DNA from: Bacillota bacterium
GTDB lineage: Bacteria > Bacillota > Clostridia > Oscillospirales > Ruminococcaceae
Direction: 5' to 3'
Assembly: GCA_023431215.1 (NCBI GenBank)
Contig: JAEYXR010000048.1
Coordinates: 6,442-70,441 of the forward strand
DNA length: 64,000 nt
The first letter of the stretch is position 1, and each line of letters begins with the position of its first letter. The position numbers and the translations under genes were made by a program. The notes under the pieces are model-generated. The model was not told the DNA's origin. It saw only the letters and a list, made by a program, of their open reading frames with translations, and searched no databases. Of the stretch, positions 1 through 9,336 are shown piece by piece.

Positions 1-1132
1 ACAAACCCTTTTGACACATCCGTGAGATTATATTCATAGAATGTTGTTTGGAGAAAACATCCTTATAGCTGCGCTGGCTAATCAATGCGCTTAAAATGTC
101 TGCCACTGCCACAATGCGCTCTGGCAAGGTGAGCTGACTACCCTTCAACCCCCATGGATAGCCGCTGCCATCCAGCTTTTCATGATGTCTCACTGCAATG
201 TTGCAAATTTCTTGGCCGACTACCCCACAAATAATCTCATGAGTTTTTATCACATGGGTACGCATAATTGCCATCTCTTGGCTGCTGAGCTTGCCGGGGT
301 TATCTAAAATGCTGCTGGGAATGGAAATTTTACCAATGTCATGAAGAAAAGCTCCATAATACAACCAGCTTAGCTCCTGTTCCGTCAACTTTAGCCTGCG
401 GCCCAAATCCATGCTGATGACGGTGGTATTGATGGTATGTGCCACGGTAAATTTGCTGCGGAAATCATTGGCATATACCAACATCTGCAAAAAGGAATAT
501 TTTTGGTCTGCAAAGGCATTTGAATTGCAGATATACTCCTCCAGCTCTTTTAAATATTCACCGCTCTTCATCTTTTGAGTAATGTGATATTGTTCTTCTG
601 CCTGCAGTAAAAGCTCCACATATTCCGGGCAAAACTTTTTGGGTGTATAGCTTCTCAGCGTCTTCCAGTCAGACTTCCCCATTTGCAGCATCATGTCGGC
701 TCGGTCTGCCAGGCTCATTAGCGATATTTGCTTTCTATAAGGTGTGTCTATGTTTAATAATGTGCTATAGTCGGCATGATGAAACATCAACACCTGTGAA
801 ATCTGCTCCAATGGCGACATATATTTTAAAAAAAGATAACCAAATACAGCATGTCTCCACACATCGGCTGTTTCAAACTCTGCCATACGGTCAAATTCTT
901 CTGTTTCATAAGCACCCACATCATGAAACATACCCAGTACCAATTGGGTGTTCCAGTCAATTTCCGGGTCCTGCCTCCCCACCCTGCTCATACAAAGGAG
1001 AATATAGGCAACCCGCTCCCCGTGAGTAACCAATCGTGGATCAATCATTCTAAGCGTGTTTCGTAGTGCATAGATGACCTGAACATTATTTATGAGCAAA
1101 GGTTGTTGTTCTTCTAAAATTTGCAGCACCAA
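1..1132 (-). CDS. HD-GYP domain protein with tandem HD domains (partial, runs off left edge)
   Basis: The reading frame is open from a TTG (or the adjacent GTG) behind an AGGAG site to the window edge, giving about 377 residues without a stop. The C-terminal half carries the HD-GYP signature: FLHDIGKI, then RHHEKLDGSGYP, then a VADILSAL metal-ligand segment. HD-GYP proteins hydrolyse cyclic di-GMP. The N-terminal half contains a second, divergent HD domain (MFHDVGAY, a later FHHADY and LADRAD) without the GYP part. No membrane segment or receiver domain is visible in the part seen. Family assignment is secure; activity of the first HD domain is inference. The C-terminus is outside the window. 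Confidence 0.9.
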   Translation of the reverse strand, partial: MVLQILEEQQPLLINNVQVIYALRNTLRMIDPRLVTHGERVAYILLCMSRVGRQDPEIDWNTQLVLGMFHDVGAYETEEFDRMAEFETADVWRHAVFGYLFLKYMSPLEQISQVLMFHHADYSTLLNIDTPYRKQISLMSLADRADMMLQMGKSDWKTLRSYTPKKFCPEYVELLLQAEEQYHITQKMKSGEYLKELEEYICNSNAFADQKYSFLQMLVYANDFRSKFTVAHTINTTVISMDLGRRLKLTEQELSWLYYGAFLHDIGKISIPSSILDNPGKLSSQEMAIMRTHVIKTHEIICGVVGQEICNIAVRHHEKLDGSGYPWGLKGSQLTLPERIVAVADILSALISQRSYKDVFSKQHSMNIISRMCQKGL

Positions 1133-1405
1133 AAGAATATTCTCCTTTACTTTTTTAATGTTTTAATGGATAATTTTAACAATTAATTTTATCATATACG
1201 GTAACAAAATACAATAATTATGCAATTTTTATTATACTTTTATGACCTATGGCATTTTTTTGCATGGTTTTTTTGATAAAAGTGTTGATTGAATAATTAT
1301 TAAACCTTAGCGGTGTACCAATTAGTCATAGCATATTATTGATACAAAGCAACAATCAATTTTCATATTTTCACAAAATTAACAAATTATTTTTGTGCAG
1401 CTTGC
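1133..1405. other. AT-rich divergent intergenic region
   Basis: This AT-rich spacer separates the minus-strand HD-GYP gene from the plus-strand helicase promoter. I see no ORF with a ribosome binding site and no strong hairpin. It should hold the HD-GYP promoter, which I could not place. Confidence 0.5.
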
Positions 1406-1434
1406 TTGACCGAACTGCAGTTGTCTGATATACT
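1406..1434 (+). promoter_or_regulatory. Sigma-A promoter of the DEAD-box helicase gene
   Basis: TTGACC (1406-1411), a 17-base spacer and TATACT (1429-1434) form a near-consensus promoter. Transcription would start near 1441, leaving a leader of about 168 bases before the helicase start. Confidence 0.75.
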
Positions 1435-1440
1435 TAAACA

Positions 1441-1608
1441 GTATTTGCAAGAGCGTTATGACTTTATGTTAGGAGCAGCGGCGGGGAGCATTTCCTCGTC
1501 TTTTCTTTTGTCGCTTGTTGTGGCTCTTGCCGCCTTGCAGTCCCGATATCGCTTTGTCAGCGCGGGGCTGCCGTGGGGTCAGTACCCCGGAAAGAACTAG
1601 AGGAATTC
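1441..1608 (+). promoter_or_regulatory. Long 5' leader of the helicase mRNA
   Basis: About 168 untranslated bases lie between the predicted start site and the ATG. Long structured leaders are typical of cold-induced RNA helicase and csp genes. Just before the ribosome binding site sits a short hairpin, GGGGTCAGTACCCC (1574-1587). A temperature-responsive role is inference. Confidence 0.4.
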
Positions 1609-3330
1609 ATGAGCAAACTTACTTTTGACCAATTACAGCTTACCCCCAAGGTAAAGCGTGCTATCGATGAGATGGGATTTGAAACCGCCACCGATATCCA
1701 GTCCCAGGTCATCCCCCTGATTCGTACAGGAGTAGACGTCATTGGACGTTCTCAAACCGGCACAGGCAAAACCCTTGCCTTTGCCATTCCCGCAATTGAA
1801 ACCATTGATACCCATGAGGAGCGCTCAACCCTGCAGGTGCTGGTGCTTTGTCCCACCCGTGAGCTTGCCATGCAGGCTGCCACCGAAATCCGCAAACTTA
1901 CCAAGTTTAAAAGCGGAGTTCGCACCGTTGAGGTGTATGGCGGAGCCCCCATGCAACGCCAGATTTTGTCCTTAAAAACCGCTAATTTGGTGGTTGGTAC
2001 CCCGGGCCGCGTTATGGATCATATGCGTCGCCGCACCATTAAGCTGAACAACCTGAAAATGGTGGTGTTGGATGAAGCCGACGAAATGCTGAGCATGGGC
2101 TTTAAAGAGGACATTGAGACCATTTTGGCCGATGCCCCCGAGGAACGCCAGACCGTTTTGTTTTCTGCTACCATGCCCCCTGCCATCATGTCGCTGACCC
2201 GTCAGTTCCAGACAGACCCTCAGCTGGTAGAAATTAACCGTGCCCAGGTTACCCTGGACAGCATTACCCAGGGCTATATTGATGTGCCTATGGGCCGTAA
2301 AATGGATGCACTGGCTTTGATGCTGCGGTTCTATCATCCCTTCCGCTCTATGATCTTCTGCAACACCAAGCAAATGGTGGATGAAATTACCGAATATCTG
2401 GTAGGTCATGGCTTTGATGCAGACGGCATCCACGGCGATATGAAGCAGCCCCAGCGCACTAAGGTCATGGATGGCTTTAAGCGGGGCAAAACCTCTATAC
2501 TGGTTGCTACCGACGTTGCTGCCCGTGGAATAGATGTTAACGACATTGAATACGTTTTTAACTACGACATTCCCCAAAGCCACGAATATTATGTTCACCG
2601 TATTGGACGTACCGGACGCGCCGGCAAAACCGGCTGTGCTGTTACCATCTGCAGCGGCCGCCGCCAGGTATTTGTCATGAAGGACATTGCCCGTGCCACA
2701 AAGTCCAGTATTTCTCCCCTGCCCATTCCCTCTCCTCAGGAGATTCTATCTGCCGATGCCGAAGCAAAGGCAGCTGCAATGGAAACTATCCTTGGGGAAG
2801 AACTGTTGCCTGTCTACAGCGAAATTGTAGCAAAGCTGACAGAGGCAGGACACACGCCCGAGGAAATTGCCGCAGCAGCCCTGCAGCTTCATTTTGGCAA
2901 GTCTCTGCCGGTGGTGGAGGATCTTCGCCCCAACAGTGAGCCCTCCGGCGCCAGAGTGGGCGGCGGTATGCAGCGTCTGGTGTTGGGTGTTGGCCGCAGC
3001 AGCCGTGTTGCCCCCAACCATATTGTGGGCGCACTTACCGAACGTACCGACCTCCGCGGCAAGGATGTTGGCAAAATTGAAATTTTTGACGACCAAACCT
3101 TTGTGGGTATTCCCGCTGCTATGGCAGACGCTGTGCTGGCACAGCTAAGCGGACTGAAGATTTGCGGCAAGCCTGTAGACGCTACTTTGGCAGAAATGAT
3201 TTCTGACAAAAAGCGTTTTGGTGGCAAGAGCCAGGGTGGTGGTCCCCGTCGGGATTTCCGCCGCGGTGACCGCCGTGACTATGGTAGAAGCAGCGACCGC
3301 CGCGACCGCCGTCGTGACAATAAAAGCTAA
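1609..3330 (+). CDS. DEAD-box ATP-dependent RNA helicase (CsdA/DbpA-like)
   Basis: The 573-residue protein starts at the ATG behind AGAGG. Motifs are in order: a Q-motif region, SQTGTGKT (motif I), PTRELA, VLDEADEML (II, DEAD), SATMP (III), then in the second RecA domain VATDVAARGID (V) and YVHRIGRTGRAGK (VI). After a linker, residues of about 450-540 form a DbpA-type RNA-binding domain (PF03880), and the tail is a basic stretch rich in RRD/RDR. Such proteins unwind RNA during ribosome assembly and mRNA decay, chiefly in the cold. The gene is monocistronic, with its own promoter and terminator. The symbol (deaD, csdA or cshA) cannot be fixed from sequence alone. Confidence 0.95.
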   Translation: MSKLTFDQLQLTPKVKRAIDEMGFETATDIQSQVIPLIRTGVDVIGRSQTGTGKTLAFAIPAIETIDTHEERSTLQVLVLCPTRELAMQAATEIRKLTKFKSGVRTVEVYGGAPMQRQILSLKTANLVVGTPGRVMDHMRRRTIKLNNLKMVVLDEADEMLSMGFKEDIETILADAPEERQTVLFSATMPPAIMSLTRQFQTDPQLVEINRAQVTLDSITQGYIDVPMGRKMDALALMLRFYHPFRSMIFCNTKQMVDEITEYLVGHGFDADGIHGDMKQPQRTKVMDGFKRGKTSILVATDVAARGIDVNDIEYVFNYDIPQSHEYYVHRIGRTGRAGKTGCAVTICSGRRQVFVMKDIARATKSSISPLPIPSPQEILSADAEAKAAAMETILGEELLPVYSEIVAKLTEAGHTPEEIAAAALQLHFGKSLPVVEDLRPNSEPSGARVGGGMQRLVLGVGRSSRVAPNHIVGALTERTDLRGKDVGKIEIFDDQTFVGIPAAMADAVLAQLSGLKICGKPVDATLAEMISDKKRFGGKSQGGGPRRDFRRGDRRDYGRSSDRRDRRRDNKS

Positions 3331-3344
3331 AACAAGCTAAATTT

Positions 3345-3377
3345 AAAAGCCCGGGGAGCTATTCCCGGGCTTTTTTA
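3345..3377 (+). terminator. Terminator of the helicase gene
   Basis: AAAGCCCGGG pairs with CCCGGGCTTT, followed by a T run; it begins 15 bases after the stop. Confidence 0.9.
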
Positions 3378-3439
3378 TATGGATACGGCTGCTCTTATCT
3401 TCTCTCAGCGCCCGAATTGCGGAATAAATTATCTTCTTC

Positions 3440-3660
3440 ACCTCAAAAAAATTATATATGCCAGAATTTCTGCCACCAGCTTTTGGCATAAATTCTGGCA
3501 TTATAAAAATAAGAGGGAATAGCGTGAAAGAACTTCACACTACTCCCTCGCAGGGGCGATGCGCAGACGATTCGTTCGCTACGCTCACTTCCGTGCTTAA
3601 TCCGCAAAATCATCTTATCATTCCTCTTCTTCGCATGATAAGATGGTGGCTTTCATTAGA
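3440..3660. repeat. Cluster of three intergenic inverted repeats
   Basis: The gap between the helicase terminator and the ABC operon has no convincing gene but three separate palindromes. TGCCAGAATTT (3459-3469) is mirrored perfectly at 3490-3500. A stem of about 17 bp with G-U pairs joins 3513-3530 to 3533-3549. CATCTTATCAT (3611-3621) is mirrored perfectly at 3635-3645. None has a T-tract of terminator type. The arrangement resembles a small non-autonomous repeat or a structured RNA. Whether it is dispersed in the genome cannot be told from one copy. Confidence 0.55.
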
Positions 3661-3810
3661 ATTTGTGCCGATGCGAAGCGGCGGAATGGATGATTAGTAT
3701 GGTCAATGATTAGGATTTGTACTTAATATTCTTCAACAAACTCACAGATTTAAACAGGCAGATAAGGGATATTCAACGCACCACCGAAGAAATGTTTATG
3801 GACAGTAAAG

Positions 3811-3859
3811 AAAAACCCCCGCAACAGCAGGCTTATTCCTGCTGTTGCGGGGGTTTTTT
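3811..3859. terminator. Bidirectional terminator at the end of the amino acid ABC operon
   Basis: A 5-base A run, a perfect GC-rich stem (CCCCCGCAACAGCAGG with its complement), a short loop and a T run. It lies 10 bases after the stop of the minus-strand ATPase gene. Confidence 0.9.
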
Positions 3860-3869
3860 ACATTGTGCT

Positions 3870-4616
3870 TTACAGCACCTTTGCCAAAAAGTCCTTAAGA
3901 CGGTCGCTTTGGGGGTTGGTAAAGAAGAACCGAGGGGGTGCTTCCTCCACAATTTTTCCGTCTGCCATAAATACCACCCGGGTGCCAACCTCACGGGCAA
4001 AGCCCATTTCGTGGGTAACCACCACCATGGTCATGCCATCTCCGGCAAGCGTTTTCATAACCTCCAGCACCTCACCAACCATTTCCGGGTCCAGAGCAGA
4101 GGTGGGCTCATCAAAGAGCATGACGTCAGGCTGCATGCACAATGCACGTACAATGGCAATACGCTGCTTTTGCCCGCCGGAAAGCTGGATGGGATAAGCT
4201 CCTGCCCGGTCGGCGAGCCCAACCTTTTCCAACAGGGTCATGGCCAGTTCTTCGCTTTGCTGGCGGCTCATCTTTTTTACCTTCATGGGTGCCAACACCA
4301 GATTTTCCATAATGGTAAGATGGGGAAACAGGTTAAAATGCTGAAACACCATACCCATCTTTTGGCGGTGGGTGTTAATGTCCACCTTACGTCCGGTGAT
4401 GTCTACACCCTCAAAGATAATTTGTCCGGAGGTAGGGTCTTCCAGCAGATTGAGGGAGCGCAAAAAGGTGCTTTTGCCTGAGCCGGAGGGGCCAACCACT
4501 ACCAGCACATCACCTTTGGAAATTTCAATATTTACATCATCTAACGCATGAATTTTTCCGCCATAGGTTTTGGTCAGATTTTTTACCCGAATCAGCTTGT
4601 TATCGTACGTCGCCAC
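3870..4616 (-). CDS. Polar amino acid ABC transporter, ATP-binding protein
   Basis: This 248-residue GlnQ/HisP-type ATPase energises uptake of a polar amino acid. It shows Walker A GPSGSGKS, a Q-loop [11 protein letters not shown], the signature LSGGQKQR, Walker [15 protein letters not shown] and the switch His in VVTHEM. The start is a GTG placed 8 bases after GGAGG and inside the end of the permease gene (17-base overlap), which suggests translational coupling. The full order is binding protein, permease, ATPase, and a strong terminator follows. The substrate cannot be read from sequence. Confidence 0.95.
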   Translation of the reverse strand: MATYDNKLIRVKNLTKTYGGKIHALDDVNIEISKGDVLVVVGPSGSGKSTFLRSLNLLEDPTSGQIIFEGVDITGRKVDINTHRQKMGMVFQHFNLFPHLTIMENLVLAPMKVKKMSRQQSEELAMTLLEKVGLADRAGAYPIQLSGGQKQRIAIVRALCMQPDVMLFDEPTSALDPEMVGEVLEVMKTLAGDGMTMVVVTHEMGFAREVGTRVVFMADGKIVEEAPPRFFFTNPQSDRLKDFLAKVL

Positions 4617-5325
4617 GGCTCATCCTCCTTTCAAAATGCTGAATAATCTTAGAGGTGGGGAAGGTCAGCATAAAGTACAGCACCGCCGCAATAATCAACG
4701 GCTCTGCGGGACGGAAGGTTGCACCCTGCACCAGCTTTGCGTTAAACATAATTTCCTGCATACCAATAACCGAGCAAATGGAGGACTCCTTAATGATAAC
4801 AACAAACTCGTTGGCAATGGCGGGCAAAATGTTCTTCACGGCCTGGGGCAACACAATATAACGCATATTTTGCAGCTGGGTCATCCCCAAAGAGCGTGCA
4901 GCCTCGGTCTGTCCGTAGTCGATGTTTTGAATACCACCGCGGATAATTTCGGCAACATAGGCCGCGCTGTTAAGAGAAAGGGCAACAATGCCGGGCACAA
5001 AACGGCTGCCTTCTATAAAGCCAAACAGCGTAAACTTGGGCGCCGTAATGAAGTATGCAAAGACGACATAGAAGATGAAGGACAGCTGCACCAGCATGGG
5101 GGTACCGCGCACCACCTCAATGTAAGCAGTGGAAATAAAGTTCATGGTGCGCACAACTATTTTACTGAGCAAGCTTTTACCCGGCTTGGCAATACGCATC
5201 ATTGCCAGCACCAGCGCCAGTACAAAACCGAATATTACCGTAAAAAAGGACAGCAGAACGGTATAGATAACACCCTGCTGAAAATAAACGGAATATTTGG
5301 CCATAGCGGCAAAATTCAATTCCAT
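4600..5325 (-). CDS. Polar amino acid ABC transporter, permease
   Basis: This 241-residue membrane protein is of the HisM/GlnP type. About five hydrophobic segments are visible, together with the cytoplasmic EAA loop ([22 protein letters not shown]) that contacts the ATPase. Its 3' end overlaps the ATPase start. Upstream, between it and the binding-protein gene, lies a hairpin that could lower permease expression relative to the binding protein. Family length is normal. With a single permease gene the transporter would use a homodimer. Confidence 0.94.
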   Translation of the reverse strand: MELNFAAMAKYSVYFQQGVIYTVLLSFFTVIFGFVLALVLAMMRIAKPGKSLLSKIVVRTMNFISTAYIEVVRGTPMLVQLSFIFYVVFAYFITAPKFTLFGFIEGSRFVPGIVALSLNSAAYVAEIIRGGIQNIDYGQTEAARSLGMTQLQNMRYIVLPQAVKNILPAIANEFVVIIKESSICSVIGMQEIMFNAKLVQGATFRPAEPLIIAAVLYFMLTFPTSKIIQHFERRMSRGDVR

Positions 5326-5360
5326 AAGATTCTCCTTAGTTTTATTGTTGCTAAAAATCG

Positions 5361-5404
5361 AACCAATCCCCTCCCGCCATGGCTAGTCGGGAGAGGATGG
5401 TTTT
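5361..5404 (-). terminator. Intercistronic hairpin between binding-protein and permease genes
   Basis: AACCAATCCCCTCCCG can pair with CGGGAGAGGATGGTT with small mismatches. On the transcribed strand it is followed by a modest T-rich stretch (GATTTTTAG). It looks like a leaky terminator or an RNA-stabilising hairpin that keeps the binding protein in excess, a common arrangement in ABC import operons. Confidence 0.6.
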
Positions 5405-5451
5405 GTTTATCATATTGAGAGAAAATGAATCAGTTGTGTTGGAATATTTCC

Positions 5452-6309
5452 TTAAGAAATAGCATCCACCGCCAGCTCGTTGGCAACCTGAACAAACTTA
5501 ATCATATCACCATTCTCTACCACTTTTTTAATAGTAGCGTTCACAGCATCCAGCAGTGCGGTGTTGCCCTTCTTGACAGCAGCGCAGGAGCCCTCTGCTT
5601 CGTAGGGAACCTCAAAGGCAATCATCAGGTCATCGTGTGCGGCAACATAACCGTCGGCAACAGCAGTTTCCATAAAGGCAGCCTCAATCTTAGAGGATTT
5701 AAGCTCCATGATGATGTTGGGGATGGTGGTGAGAGAAACCAGGCTTGCATCGGGAGCCAGCTCCTTGCAGAGGCCTTCCTGAATAGAACCAGTCTGGGCG
5801 CCAACAGGCAGACCCTTAAGGGCAGCAGTATCCTTGTACTTGTCGGCATCAGCCTTGCGCACCATCACACACTGGGTTCCGGTGTAGTAAGCATCAGAGA
5901 AGTCTACAGCCTTTGCACGCTCAGGGTCGGGAGAAAGGCCTGCAATGGCAAGGTCAATGGTACCGCTGTTCAGCTCAATGAGGATGGAGTCAAAGTTCAT
6001 ATCCTTGATGACCAGCTCAAGGCCCAGATCATCAGCAATGGCCTGTGCCAGGTCCATATCAAAGCCGGTGATGATATCCTTGCCGTCTTTGAGCATGTGG
6101 AACTCGTAAGGGGCAAAGTCAGCAGAGGTACCTACAATCAGCTTGCCGGGCTCAACGGTCTTAATGCCGGAGTCAGAAGTCTCAGAGGAAGCAGGGGTCT
6201 GGGAAGATGCAGGGGCAGAGGAACTGCTGGAGGAGGAACCACCGCCGCAGGCTACAAGTGAAAGCACCATGACAGATGCCAGCAGAACAGCAATTAACTT
6301 TTTCATCAT
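5452..6309 (-). CDS. Amino acid ABC transporter substrate-binding lipoprotein
   Basis: The 285-residue protein begins with a lipoprotein signal (MMKKLIAVLLASVMVLSLVAC), so the mature Cys is about residue 21. A Gly/Ser-rich linker leads into a bacterial SBP_3 domain (KLIVGTSADFAPYEF, then ITGFDMDLAQAIADDLGLE and the typical FSDAYYTGTQ region). The chosen ATG follows AAGGAG by 7 bases; an upstream in-frame ATG has no site. It captures an amino acid outside the cell for the permease and ATPase downstream. Exact ligand unknown. Confidence 0.94.
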   Translation of the reverse strand: MMKKLIAVLLASVMVLSLVACGGGSSSSSSSAPASSQTPASSETSDSGIKTVEPGKLIVGTSADFAPYEFHMLKDGKDIITGFDMDLAQAIADDLGLELVIKDMNFDSILIELNSGTIDLAIAGLSPDPERAKAVDFSDAYYTGTQCVMVRKADADKYKDTAALKGLPVGAQTGSIQEGLCKELAPDASLVSLTTIPNIIMELKSSKIEAAFMETAVADGYVAAHDDLMIAFEVPYEAEGSCAAVKKGNTALLDAVNATIKKVVENGDMIKFVQVANELAVDAIS

Positions 6310-6704
6310 TATGTTCTCCTTTGTCTCGTAAGTCAATCATTTCTTATTTTTTGTGTTGTTTGCTATGTGTATTATTATACATTTCTCATACAGGTTTGTA
6401 AACCCTTTGTATTTAAAAATACAGAGATAATCGCCGTTTCCTCTGATTTCTTTTTAGTTAACATCTCTAAAAATGCATATTTATAATGAATTTTTATTCA
6501 TTTATACTTGCATATTCACTGCGTATATTTCATGAATCATTGTCCAAAACCCTTATTTGTGGTATCCTATTGATATAATAAGTTAATGTATCCAGCCGGG
6601 TACGCCAACACAAAAGCCATCGCCCATATACTATGGCCGACCCAACAGAACAGCTGCGCTGTTTTATTATTTCTGCCAGTTTGGCAAAGAAAGGAACCTT
6701 GCTC
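6310..6704. other. Divergent promoter region between binding-protein gene and tex
   Basis: About 395 AT-rich bases separate the divergent genes. A TATAAT lies near 6576-6581 on the plus strand, and GCCAT/ATGGC form a small hairpin in the tex leader near 6617-6636. I could not assign a good -35 element for either direction. Confidence 0.4.
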
Positions 6705-8855
6705 ATGGACATCATCAAACAACTTACTCAGGAGCTAAATCTACGTCAATCACAGGTGGAAGCAGCGGTTGAGCTCATCGACGCCGGAAACACCATTCCG
6801 TTTATCGCCCGTTATCGCAAAGAAGCCACCGGTTCTTTGGACGATGCACAGCTGCGTGACCTGGACGACCGCCTAAGCTACCTGCGCAACTTAGAAAAAC
6901 GCAAGGAAGAAGTTCGCACTGCCATTGAGGAGCAGGGCAAACTCACCGAGGAGCTTTCACTGGCGTTGGCAAAAGCCCAAACCCTGGCTGTGGTAGAAGA
7001 TTTGTACCGGCCCTATAAGCAAAAACGTAAAACCCGTGCCAGCATGGCAAAGGAAAAAGGACTGGAGCCTTTGGCACTTGCCATTTGGGCACAAAGCACC
7101 CTTGCCGAACCTATTGTTATGGCAAAAGAATATGTTGACGAAGAAAAAGGTGTATCCTCCCCTGAGGATGCTCTTGCCGGCGCTTTGGATATTATTGCCG
7201 AAAATATCTCGGATGATGCGGCTATCCGCGGTGCTTTAAAGCAGCTGATTTCCTCAATTGGCCTGATTATTGCCAGTGGCGACAGTGAGGAAAATACCAC
7301 TTATGCCATGTACTATGATTTTTCGGAGCCGGTTTCTAAAATTGCTCCTCATCGCATACTTGCCATCAACCGTGGCGAAAAAGAGGGTATTTTAAAATCT
7401 TCCCTGCAGCTGGATGAGTCAAGAGCCTTGTCTGTCATTGAAAAAATGGTGGTTACTGCCAAAAATCCCTGTTCCCGAGCAGTGTTAGCCGCTGCAGAGG
7501 ACAGCTACAAGCGTCTGCTGTTCCCTTCCCTGGAGCGCGAAACCTTCTCCACACTGTTTGAAGCTGCCTCCGAGCAGGCCATTAAGGTATTCGCAGACAA
7601 TTTACATCATCTGCTGATGCAGCCTCCCGTCAAAGACAGAGTGGTGCTGGGGCTGGACCCCGCTTACCGAACAGGCTGCAAAATTGCCGTAGTGGATGGT
7701 ACCGGCAAGGTACTGGATACCACCGTCATTTACCCCACGCCCCCCCAGAAAAAAATAGAAGAAGCAAAGGCAACCCTAAAAAAGCTGATTACCAAGCATG
7801 ATGTTTCGGTCATCTCCATTGGCAACGGCACCGCCAGCAAGGAGTCTGAAATGTTTGTGGCCGAGCTGATTCGGGAGCTGGGAGGCGGACTCTCCTACAT
7901 GGTGGTCAGTGAAGCAGGCGCTTCTGTCTATTCTGCCAGCAAGCTGGCCAGTGAGGAATTTCCCCAGTTTGACGTTTCGCTGCGCAGTGCAGTTTCCATT
8001 GCACGCCGTTTGCAGGACCCCCTTGCCGAGCTGGTAAAGATTGACCCCAAGGCCATCGGCATTGGGCAATACCAGCACGATATGCCCCAGAACCGTTTGG
8101 ACGGAGCACTCTCCGGCGTGGTAGAAAGCTGCGTTAACTCGGTAGGTGTAGACCTTAACACCGCTTCCCACTCTTTGCTGGGCCATGTGGCAGGGGTAAA
8201 TGCTGCCGTAGCCAAAAATATTGTGGCATACCGGGAAGAAAGCGGTGGCTTTACCTCCCGCAACCAGCTCCTTAAAGTGCCCAAGCTGGGTAAAAAGGCT
8301 TACGAGCAATGCGCCGGTTTTTTGCGCATCCCCGGCGCCAAAAACAAGCTGGACAGCACCGCAGTCCACCCCGAAAGCTATGATGCTGCTAAAAAGCTGC
8401 TGGAGCTTTGTGGGTATACCCTGGCAGACATTGGTACTCCCGCCCTTGGTGACCTTGCCTCAAAGGTAAAGGAAATGGGCTATGCTCAGGCAGCCCAACA
8501 GGCAGGCGTGGGCGAGCCTACCATCAAAGATATTGTAGAAGAGCTGCTCAAGCCCGGCCGTGATCCCCGCGACGAGCTGCCAGCCCCCATGCTACGCACC
8601 GATGTCATGGACCTTAGCGACTTAAAGCCGGATATGATTCTTACCGGTACTGTACGCAACGTGCTGGACTTTGGCGCTTTTGTTGACATTGGTGTCCACG
8701 AAGACGGTCTGGTGCATATCTCCCAGCTATCCGACCACTTCATCAAGCACCCCAGCCAGGCAGTCAAAGTGGGTGATATTGTAAAGGTGCGCGTGTTGGA
8801 AGTTGATGTAAAGCGTAAACGCATTGGACTTAGCATGAAGGGTATTGAGAAATAA
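6705..8855 (+). CDS. tex: Tex-family RNA-binding transcription accessory protein
   Basis: The 716-residue length matches Tex. Layout: an N-terminal helical domain including FIARYRKEATGSLDD, a YqgF/RNase H-like fold near residue 315 (VVLGLDPAYRTGCKIAVVD), a helix-hairpin-helix region at about 480-545 (DLNTASHSLL, VAKNIVAYREE), and a C-terminal S1 RNA-binding domain from about 642 (GTVRNVLDFGAFVDIGVHEDGLVHISQLS in sense). Tex-type proteins bind nucleic acid and the transcription machinery. The start chosen is the ATG after AAAGGA, not the ATG 72 bases upstream that lacks a site. It appears monocistronic. Confidence 0.96.
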   Translation: MDIIKQLTQELNLRQSQVEAAVELIDAGNTIPFIARYRKEATGSLDDAQLRDLDDRLSYLRNLEKRKEEVRTAIEEQGKLTEELSLALAKAQTLAVVEDLYRPYKQKRKTRASMAKEKGLEPLALAIWAQSTLAEPIVMAKEYVDEEKGVSSPEDALAGALDIIAENISDDAAIRGALKQLISSIGLIIASGDSEENTTYAMYYDFSEPVSKIAPHRILAINRGEKEGILKSSLQLDESRALSVIEKMVVTAKNPCSRAVLAAAEDSYKRLLFPSLERETFSTLFEAASEQAIKVFADNLHHLLMQPPVKDRVVLGLDPAYRTGCKIAVVDGTGKVLDTTVIYPTPPQKKIEEAKATLKKLITKHDVSVISIGNGTASKESEMFVAELIRELGGGLSYMVVSEAGASVYSASKLASEEFPQFDVSLRSAVSIARRLQDPLAELVKIDPKAIGIGQYQHDMPQNRLDGALSGVVESCVNSVGVDLNTASHSLLGHVAGVNAAVAKNIVAYREESGGFTSRNQLLKVPKLGKKAYEQCAGFLRIPGAKNKLDSTAVHPESYDAAKKLLELCGYTLADIGTPALGDLASKVKEMGYAQAAQQAGVGEPTIKDIVEELLKPGRDPRDELPAPMLRTDVMDLSDLKPDMILTGTVRNVLDFGAFVDIGVHEDGLVHISQLSDHFIKHPSQAVKVGDIVKVRVLEVDVKRKRIGLSMKGIEK

Positions 8856-9018
8856 GGGTAGCAAGCAGAAAGTGCTTAAGGAAAACACTAGTTTAACAAC
8901 AAGCCTTTTTCTGTTAATCACCGCTGCGGCAAATGAATCTCTGTAAAAAAGTTTGGCAGGGGTATTTTTTAACCGGGCAACAACCTTTTGTCCAAGTAAG
9001 TTAGAATTGCAGGTAAAT

Positions 9019-9055
9019 AAAAAAAGAGTCTGTGCAAAGCACAGACTCTTTTTTT
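9019..9055 (-). terminator. Terminator of the ferredoxin gene
   Basis: AAAGAGTCTGTGC pairs perfectly with GCACAGACTCTTT around a short loop, flanked by A and T runs. It lies just after the ferredoxin stop. Confidence 0.9.
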
Positions 9056-9068
9056 ATTCTTTAGAATA

Positions 9069-9239
9069 TTAGCCCTGGGAGATAGCTCCGGTGGGGCAGA
9101 TACCAGCGCAAGAACCGCAGTCGATGCAGGTATCGGGGTTGATCTCAAAATGAGAAGCACCCTCAGAAATAGCCTCGACAGGGCACTCACCGGCGCAAGC
9201 GCCGCAGCTGATGCACTCGTCGTTAATTACGTATGCCAT
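9069..9239 (-). CDS. Clostridial-type 2[4Fe-4S] ferredoxin
   Basis: This short gene encodes 56 residues. Two classic cluster motifs are present, CISCGACAGECP near the N-terminus and CIDCGSCAGICP near the C-terminus, giving eight Cys for two [4Fe-4S] clusters. It is a low-potential electron carrier of anaerobic metabolism (for example with pyruvate:ferredoxin oxidoreductase or hydrogenase). The ATG follows GGAGGTAAC. It is flanked by its own terminator and sits downstream of ricT, separated by about 100 bases. Confidence 0.96.
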   Translation of the reverse strand: MAYVINDECISCGACAGECPVEAISEGASHFEINPDTCIDCGSCAGICPTGAISQG

Positions 9240-9336
9240 TTTTCGTTACCTCCTGTTTAGTTTCAAAGTTATTCTATCATACAATCGCAAAAATGCAACT
9301 GTTTTTGAGGAAATTTACAGAATAAACTATTTTAAT

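Noticed and set aside
1406..1600. Open frame of 64 codons upstream of the helicase
   Set aside because: Its TTG start is the -35 box of the helicase promoter and it has no ribosome site; I treat the region as leader RNA.
3717..4481. Plus-strand frame of 254 codons
   Set aside because: It is antisense to the amino acid ABC ATPase, which has all its motifs; the His- and Cys-rich translation is not protein-like.
4570..6261. Two long plus-strand frames opposite the permease and binding-protein genes
   Set aside because: They are shadows of well-supported minus-strand genes and have no ribosome sites or domains.
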